Positions 59,145-64,000 of a stretch of DNA of 64,000 bases are shown piece by piece. Location: contig JAGTRT010000004.1 of assembly GCA_018261895.1 (NCBI GenBank), positions 1 through 64,000 on the forward strand, given 5' to 3'. A program made the position numbers and the translations under genes. The DNA comes from Pseudomonadota bacterium. Lineage in GTDB: Bacteria > Pseudomonadota > Gammaproteobacteria > Burkholderiales > Rhodocyclaceae. The notes under the pieces are model-generated. The model did no database searches and had not been told where the DNA came from. It was given only the letters and a program-made list of their open reading frames with translations. Position 1 is the first letter of the stretch; each line of letters opens with the position of its first letter.

Positions 59145-60476
59145 TTATTTGCCGACGGGTTCGGCAGTGACCGGGCTGTCGGCGCCGAATACGCTGAGGC
59201 GGTTACGGCCAGCCGCCTTGGACTGGTACATCGCGGTATCGGCCCGTTTCAGGATCTCGTCGACATTGTCGCCGTCCCCCGAGAACAGGGTCAGGCCGAT
59301 GCTGGGCGTGCTGGCGTAGTTCAGGGCGCCGAGCTGGTAGGTCTGGTTGAGCGACAGCAGGAGCTTGCGGCCGACGTTCACGGCGTCTTCCAGCGCTTGC
59401 GATGGCGTGACCGCCAGGCCTTCGAGCAGGACGATGAATTCGTCGCCGCCGAGGCGGGCGACCGTATCCTGCTGGCGGACGCCGGCACTCAGGCGCCGGG
59501 CGACTTCCTGGAGCAGCAGGTCGCCCATGGCGTGTCCGAAGGTATCGTTGAGCTCCTTGAAACGGTCCATGTCGATGAACATCAGCGCCCCCTGCTGCTT
59601 GTTGCGCTGCGACTTGAACAGCGACTGCTGCAGGCGGTCGGTCATCAGGCGGCGGTTGGGCAGGTCGGTCAGCGTGTCGTAGAAGGCGAGATGATGGATT
59701 TCCGCCTCATAGCGCTTGCGCTCGTCGATGTTGCGGATGCTGCCGACCAGCCGCAACGGCCGCCCCTCAGCGTCACGCTGGACAACCTTGCCATGGTCGG
59801 ACACCCAGATGTAGTGGCCATCCGCATGGCGGATCTGATATTCGCAGGTGTAGTAGTCGACGCCGACGAAACAGGCATCGAGCGCGGCGCGCACGCCCTC
59901 GACAAAATCGGGATGGATGCGCTCGCTGTAGTTTTCGAGGGGGTGGTCGAGATAGGCCATCGACAGCCCGAGCATCCGGCACCACATCGAATTGTGGATG
60001 ACCCGCCCACTTTCCACGTGCCAGTCCCAGATGCCGTCGCCGGTCACTTCCATGACCAGGCTGAGCCGCTCTTCGCTGCGCTTGAGATCCTGCGACAGCT
60101 GCGTCAGCTTGAGGATGTTGCGCATGCGCTGGCGGACGAGTTCGACGCGAATGGGCTTGGTAATGAAGTCGGCACCGCCAACCTTGAGTCCGCTGACCTC
60201 CGATTCGACATCGGACAGCGCCGTGATGAAGATGACCGGAATGTCCGCCAGCAAAGGATCGGCCTTGAGGCGACGGCAGGTCTCGTAACCGTCCATCTGC
60301 GGCATCATGATGTCGAGCAGGATGAGATCGGGCGGCGACGATGCCGCCAGTGCCAGCCCCGCCGCGCCCGATGCCGCCAGCTGGAAGTCGAACTCCTTTT
60401 CCAGCGCAGTCGCCAGCAACACCAGGTTTTCCGGCGTATCGTCGATGGCGAGAATTTTCGGTCGAGCTACAGTCAT
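59145..60476 (-). CDS. Response-regulator diguanylate cyclase (REC-PAS-GGDEF)
   Basis: A 443-residue cytoplasmic protein. The receiver has LAIDDT and LILLDIMMPQMDG, a PAS domain follows (about 130-255), and the GGDEF domain has RLGGDEF, so cyclic-di-GMP synthesis is likely. I see no RxxD inhibitory site just before the motif, as the residues there read VRQQDTVARLGG. Its start overlaps the stop of the hybrid kinase by 4 bases, so the kinase probably phosphorylates it. Confidence 0.92.
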   Translation of the reverse strand: MTVARPKILAIDDTPENLVLLATALEKEFDFQLAASGAAGLALAASSPPDLILLDIMMPQMDGYETCRRLKADPLLADIPVIFITALSDVESEVSGLKVGGADFITKPIRVELVRQRMRNILKLTQLSQDLKRSEERLSLVMEVTGDGIWDWHVESGRVIHNSMWCRMLGLSMAYLDHPLENYSERIHPDFVEGVRAALDACFVGVDYYTCEYQIRHADGHYIWVSDHGKVVQRDAEGRPLRLVGSIRNIDERKRYEAEIHHLAFYDTLTDLPNRRLMTDRLQQSLFKSQRNKQQGALMFIDMDRFKELNDTFGHAMGDLLLQEVARRLSAGVRQQDTVARLGGDEFIVLLEGLAVTPSQALEDAVNVGRKLLLSLNQTYQLGALNYASTPSIGLTLFSGDGDNVDEILKRADTAMYQSKAAGRNRLSVFGADSPVTAEPVGK

Positions 60477-63361
60477 TCGGATTTCGCGCCTCCCAGCGCT
60501 TCGGCCAGTCTGGTCATGACTTCGGACACTTTGTCGAATTCCATCCGGTTCAGCAACGCACCGGCCTTTTCCAGACCTTCGGCATATTCTGTACCGATCA
60601 GGGCTGATTTTAGCTGCCCGAAGCAGGCAAAGGCATCAAATTTATGTTCAGCCAGCAGGGGCATCAATTGGCCCAAAATCGCCAGCACCTTCTCGCGATC
60701 AACCTCATGGGGCGTTTGATCGTCGGGAACGACCTCGGCCTCGGGCAGGAACTCGGCCAGGGTCCGGGCAAAATCGTCGAAATCGATGGGCTTCGTGACC
60801 ACCCCAAGCATTCCCGCTGCCAGGCACTGCTCCCTGTCCGACTCATAGGCCTGCGCGGTGATGGCCAGCACCTTCGGCAGGGGCGCTTGCGTGCGCTTGC
60901 ACCACGAGCGGATCTGTTCCATGGCTTCCAGGCCATCCATGATCGGCATCAACAGATCCATCAGGACCAGGTCGAATGGCTGCCCTGCGGTGATGGCTTC
61001 CACCGCCTGCTGACCGTTTTCCACTTCGACGGCAACGAGGCCGAGACGGCCGAGCGCCGAGGCGATGATCAGGCGGTGGGTGGCATTGTCCTCGGCCACC
61101 AGCACCCGTCCGACCAGGCGTTGAACGGGCCCGGCGACGGACTTTCCGGGCGGCGGCTGGTCGGTGCTGCCGGGGGATTCGACCGGCAGCGTATCGAGCC
61201 GGGTCTTGATCCTGAACCAGAAGCGCGAACCGCTTCCCGGCCGGGACTCGACCCCCGCTTCGCCGCCCATCTTGCGCGCCAGCTGGCGGACAATCGATAA
61301 CCCGAGGCCGCTGCCCCCATGTTGGCGCGTCGTCGAATCGTCGACCTGGGAAAACGGCTCGAACAGGTGCACCTGCTCCTCGGCCGAAATACCGGGCCCG
61401 GAGTCGGACACGGAAAATTCCAGAAACAGCCCGTCGATCCCCTCGTCCTGGGCCTCGACAGCGATGCTGATCGTCCCCGAGCGGGTGAATTTGACTGCAT
61501 TGCCGACCAGGTTGGACAGCATCTGGCGCAGGCGATCGGCGTCGCCCATGTAGCGCTGCCGGCTTTCCACCGACGAGCTCATATCCAGGGTCAGGCCCTT
61601 GCTGTAAGCGGATGCGGTAAACAGACGCATGGTTTCCTCGACCAGATCGCGTGGCGAAAATGCCACCGGAAAGAGTTCGAGGCGCCCGGCCTCGACCTTG
61701 GACAGGTCGAGGATGTCGTTGAGCAGGGAGAGCAGCGTCTGCCCGGCCCGCAGGATGGTGCGAACATACTCCTCCCGCTTGTGTTCCGGGGTATCGGGAT
61801 CGAGGAGGATCTGGGCCATGCCGAGGATGCCGTTCATCGGCGTGCGGATTTCGTGGCTGACGGTAGCCAGGAAGCGGCTCTTGGCCCTGCTTGCCGCCTC
61901 GGCCGCCTCCTTGGCGCGATAGACCTCGGTCAGGTCCATGCGGATGCCGATGATGTGTCCGTTCTGCGTGCGTCGCTCGCGAATGCGGATCCAGCGGCCA
62001 TTCTCGAGCTGCTGCAGGAGCTCCGAATCGGCGGCACGATGCCGCGCCAGGCGCTCGGCCACCCATTCATCGACCCGCCCGACAGCGGCAACATATTGAC
62101 CCCGCTCGGCGCCGTAACGAATGATTTCCTCGAAGGTTCGCCCGATCTCGATGATCGGCGCCGAGGTTTTGTAGATTTCGCGGTAAAGCTCGTTGCAGTA
62201 GATCAGGCGGTCGTCGGCGTCATAGATGACGAAGGCTTCGCCCATCGCTTCCACGGCCGAACCGAGGACCTGCTCGCTTTCGCTGAGCTTGTCCTTGAGG
62301 TCGTCGGAGAGACGTTCCAGGGCGTGGCGATTGCGCCCGAGCGACCAGACGGTCACGAACAGCAATAGATCGATGAGCAGCCCGCCGCCGAGGATCATTG
62401 GCGGCAGGAGTCGCTCCGAATCCGAACGGAACTCGGGCCGCGCCTTGAGGAAGAGCCGCCATGCGTGCGGACGGGTTGCAAGCGCCAACGACGCCGAGAG
62501 TTCGCCGGTTTGCCGTGCCGCCAGTGCGCTGAGGCCATTGTCCGGCACGCTGTCGTAGAGCAGATTGTCCCGGGAAGGCTCGGGGGCGCTGAATATCTCG
62601 AGCTCGATGTCGCCCAGATTGCCGAGACCGGTACCTTTGATGAACTTGGCTGCGCGGAAGGCGCTCAGCGTGTATCCGCGAATGGCCGCCCGCCGTTCGG
62701 CAATCGTTCCGGTGGGCATCACGGCATCGTAAATGGGCATGTAGAAAACGAAGCCGTCGCTGTGCACCTCCCGGTCGATCACCAGCTGCACCTGTGCGGA
62801 TACGGCAGGCTCGCCAATGTCGCGGGCGTGCTCCATGGCACTACGTCGCTGCGGATCGCTATAGGCATCGAAGCCGATGCCGCTCCGGGTTGCGTCGTTT
62901 TCCGGATCGAGATAGGCAATCGGCGCATAGATGTCGCGATCTCCGGGCGGCCAGACGGTATAGGCCGAATCGCCCATGCGCCGCATGCTGGCCACGTACT
63001 GCGGCAACTGCTTCGGCGAAACCAGCGGCGCATAGGCGACGCCAATCATGCCGGGGAAGGCGCGACCGGTCCCCAGGACATCGACAAATCGACGCCACTC
63101 ATCGGGGCTCACCCACTCGGAAGCGTTGACGAAACCGGCCGTTGCGCGCAGTACCGTCTGCGATTCATTGATCCGCTTGTCCAGCGACTCGCTGATTTCC
63201 CGGGTGCGATGCTCAAAGCGCAGATGAACCGTGTTCTCCACGTAGCGTTCGGCGAGATGCCAGGCCAGCCCGGTCAGGATCAGCGAGACGAGGAGGACCA
63301 GCCAGGCAACACGCTGGTTTCTCAGCAATCCGAAGCGCTTCATCAGTCGCGTGCTTGTCAA
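60473..63361 (-). CDS. CHASE-domain hybrid sensor histidine kinase
   Basis: A 962-residue sensor. TM1 (about 18-36) and TM2 (about 325-345) enclose a CHASE sensor (FPGMIGVAYAPLV, FYMPIYD). A PAS domain follows (about 365-475), HisKA with TVSHEIRTPMNG (His503), ATPase boxes NLVGNAVKF and GGSGLGLSI, a receiver with Asp802 (LVLMDLLMPIMDG) and a helical C-terminal extension. CHASE ligands can be cytokinin-like or other small molecules; this one is unknown. The TTG start has GGGAG upstream; an ATG at 63343 is the alternative. Confidence 0.9.
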   Translation of the reverse strand: MTSTRLMKRFGLLRNQRVAWLVLLVSLILTGLAWHLAERYVENTVHLRFEHRTREISESLDKRINESQTVLRATAGFVNASEWVSPDEWRRFVDVLGTGRAFPGMIGVAYAPLVSPKQLPQYVASMRRMGDSAYTVWPPGDRDIYAPIAYLDPENDATRSGIGFDAYSDPQRRSAMEHARDIGEPAVSAQVQLVIDREVHSDGFVFYMPIYDAVMPTGTIAERRAAIRGYTLSAFRAAKFIKGTGLGNLGDIELEIFSAPEPSRDNLLYDSVPDNGLSALAARQTGELSASLALATRPHAWRLFLKARPEFRSDSERLLPPMILGGGLLIDLLLFVTVWSLGRNRHALERLSDDLKDKLSESEQVLGSAVEAMGEAFVIYDADDRLIYCNELYREIYKTSAPIIEIGRTFEEIIRYGAERGQYVAAVGRVDEWVAERLARHRAADSELLQQLENGRWIRIRERRTQNGHIIGIRMDLTEVYRAKEAAEAASRAKSRFLATVSHEIRTPMNGILGMAQILLDPDTPEHKREEYVRTILRAGQTLLSLLNDILDLSKVEAGRLELFPVAFSPRDLVEETMRLFTASAYSKGLTLDMSSSVESRQRYMGDADRLRQMLSNLVGNAVKFTRSGTISIAVEAQDEGIDGLFLEFSVSDSGPGISAEEQVHLFEPFSQVDDSTTRQHGGSGLGLSIVRQLARKMGGEAGVESRPGSGSRFWFRIKTRLDTLPVESPGSTDQPPPGKSVAGPVQRLVGRVLVAEDNATHRLIIASALGRLGLVAVEVENGQQAVEAITAGQPFDLVLMDLLMPIMDGLEAMEQIRSWCKRTQAPLPKVLAITAQAYESDREQCLAAGMLGVVTKPIDFDDFARTLAEFLPEAEVVPDDQTPHEVDREKVLAILGQLMPLLAEHKFDAFACFGQLKSALIGTEYAEGLEKAGALLNRMEFDKVSEVMTRLAEALGGAKSE

Positions 63362-63565
63362 CGCTAGCTCCCGCAGTCCCGCCAGACAAATATCCGCAAT
63401 ATTGTAATGGTATTTTTTAACTTGATGCCATTTTTATTATTTTCATTTAACCCACGGCATGCACATCAAGTGGCACGACTTACGGCAGAACGCACCTTTT
63501 GCAATCGCAGGGGGCATCAGCGTCTACGTGATCGATTTCAAGGGCAGCGGCGCCGCCCCCGCCGA

Positions 63566-63655
63566 AAAACCCCATTTCGATTTTGGGCAAAATTTCCGGT
63601 TGACCGTCAGATTCACCCAAACTGGCCTTCGTGACCGGTTTTGCGTTGCCGGCAG
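63566..63655. repeat. 90-bp duplicated segment, copy 2
   Basis: Near-identical to 59032-59121. The terminator stem is weakened here (AACTGGCC/GACCGGTT) and the T-run is interrupted. Confidence 0.88.
63573..63608 (-). repeat. 36-bp dispersed element, copy 17 (sub-type B)
   Basis: Identical to copy 16. Confidence 0.92.
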
Positions 63656-63740
63656 GGACCGATGCGCTTGTGCAACACATTGCTCCGGTGCAGACGAGGG
63701 CTTACGGTGATCCGACGGGCAGGGTCGGTTGCCCGGCTTT

Positions 63741-64000
63741 TCAGAGCGTATTTGATTCAGCCGCTGACAGTCGGGCCTGCAGGGCGCGCAGGGTTTGTTC
63801 GGCGTTTTCGAAGTCGAACAGCTTGATTTGCCGCACGAGTTTTTCGCCTTCGTCGGCAAAGGCCGAGCGCAGGAGGGCGGCGTGTTTTTCGAGCAGGGCG
63901 ACGGCGGTGGTATCGCTTTGCTGGAGCAATTCGCCGAGTTCGCCGAGGACAGCGGACAACGATTCGCGGGAGGGAGCACTGACGCTAACGCTGGCGCTGG
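63741..64000 (-). CDS. C-terminal end of a probable sensor-kinase or receiver protein (partial)
   Basis: An open frame of 86 codons entering from the right edge and stopping at 63741. The pattern LGELGELLQQSDTTAVALLE, LRSAFADEGEKLVRQI and LFDFENAEQTLRAL matches the helical C-terminal extension of the hybrid kinase at 60473-63361 (LGQLMPLLAEHKFDA, MEFDKVSEVMTRLAEAL). The upstream codons are a Ser/Ala linker. The rest lies outside the window, so the identification rests on the tail only. Confidence 0.6.
   Translation of the reverse strand, partial: SASVSVSAPSRESLSAVLGELGELLQQSDTTAVALLEKHAALLRSAFADEGEKLVRQIKLFDFENAEQTLRALQARLSAAESNTL

Larger units (their letters stand above)
63362..63740. other. 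Intergenic region with duplicated block
   Basis: About 380 bases. The first 100 are AT-rich and probably hold the kinase promoter. An open frame at 63459-63710 runs through the repeat block and is not supported. The 90-bp duplication and copy 17 of the 36-bp element fill the centre. Confidence 0.55.

Noticed and set aside
3755-63608. CRISPR array
   Set aside because: The repeated 36-mers are thousands of bases apart, in both orientations, with genes between them and no regular spacers or cas genes.
63459-63710. Open frame starting MHIKWHDLRQ
   Set aside because: It reads straight through the 90-bp duplicated block and 36-bp element, has no clear ribosome-binding site and no known family. 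A short gene remnant before 63565 cannot be excluded.

Overview
The window is high-GC DNA with short spacers and many 4-bp gene overlaps. It looks like the chromosome of a betaproteobacterium of the Rhodocyclaceae (Dechloromonas/Azonexus-like). This rests on the gene content: an FNR/hemN/SafE/USP/copper-ATPase block, PEP-CTERM protein, tandem bacterioferritins, CooA-like regulator with cowN, many c-di-GMP and hybrid-kinase genes, and a cassette cluster. The assignment is by eye, without database comparison. No rRNA, tRNA, CRISPR array, transposase or integrase was seen.

Layout. 1-3.7 kb: a TonB-dependent siderophore receptor (cut by the window edge) diverges from hemP-tonB-exbB-exbD across a Fur-type palindrome. 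4-7 kb: a hybrid sensor kinase and a small unknown gene. 7.4-11 kb: a Cache protein, a lower-GC OLD-family ATPase/nuclease and a leucine-rich-repeat protein. 11.5-16 kb: di-haem cytochrome c peroxidase, a thioesterase, a CooA-like CO sensor beside a 3'-damaged cowN, and a chemoreceptor. 16.6-20.3 kb: an MFS transporter, membrane proteins and nudC. 20.4-22.3 kb: an orphan integron cassette cluster with attC sites. 22.5-26.3 kb: iron storage and uptake (bfr-bfr, bfd, feoB-feoA). 26.4-35 kb: selD, copZ, a GGDEF-EAL protein, copA, usp, safE and hemN, divergent from fnr. 35-44.4 kb: DUF302 protein, porin, a PqqU/YncD-type receptor, a hydrolase, a Ycf46-like AAA protein, a PEP-CTERM protein and a FKBP. 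44.4-48.5 kb: DsbA-like protein, hybrid kinase, prolyl aminopeptidase. 48.5-59 kb: the quinoprotein region. 59-64 kb: a diguanylate cyclase, a CHASE hybrid kinase and the end of another signalling protein.

The most coherent system is at 48.5-59 kb. A PQQ alcohol dehydrogenase carries the extra Asp of lanthanide-dependent enzymes and is followed by a cytochrome c and a double-Cache protein. Divergent from it is a six-gene unit: SoxYZ-like carrier, zinc metallohydrolase, TonB, TonB-dependent receptor, NarX-type kinase and LuxR-type regulator. Every junction in that unit is a 4-bp stop/start overlap. A PqqU-like receptor 16 kb away could supply PQQ, since no pqq biosynthesis genes are in the window.

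The most unusual feature is a 36-bp dispersed element present 17 times in both orientations. Fifteen copies are intergenic. One lies inside copA in frame with no change in protein length, and one forms the N-terminus of the NarX-type kinase. It is built from two adjacent imperfect palindromes and has two sub-types. Several copies carry longer shared flanks, including a 12-codon remnant of a neighbouring gene's 3' end.
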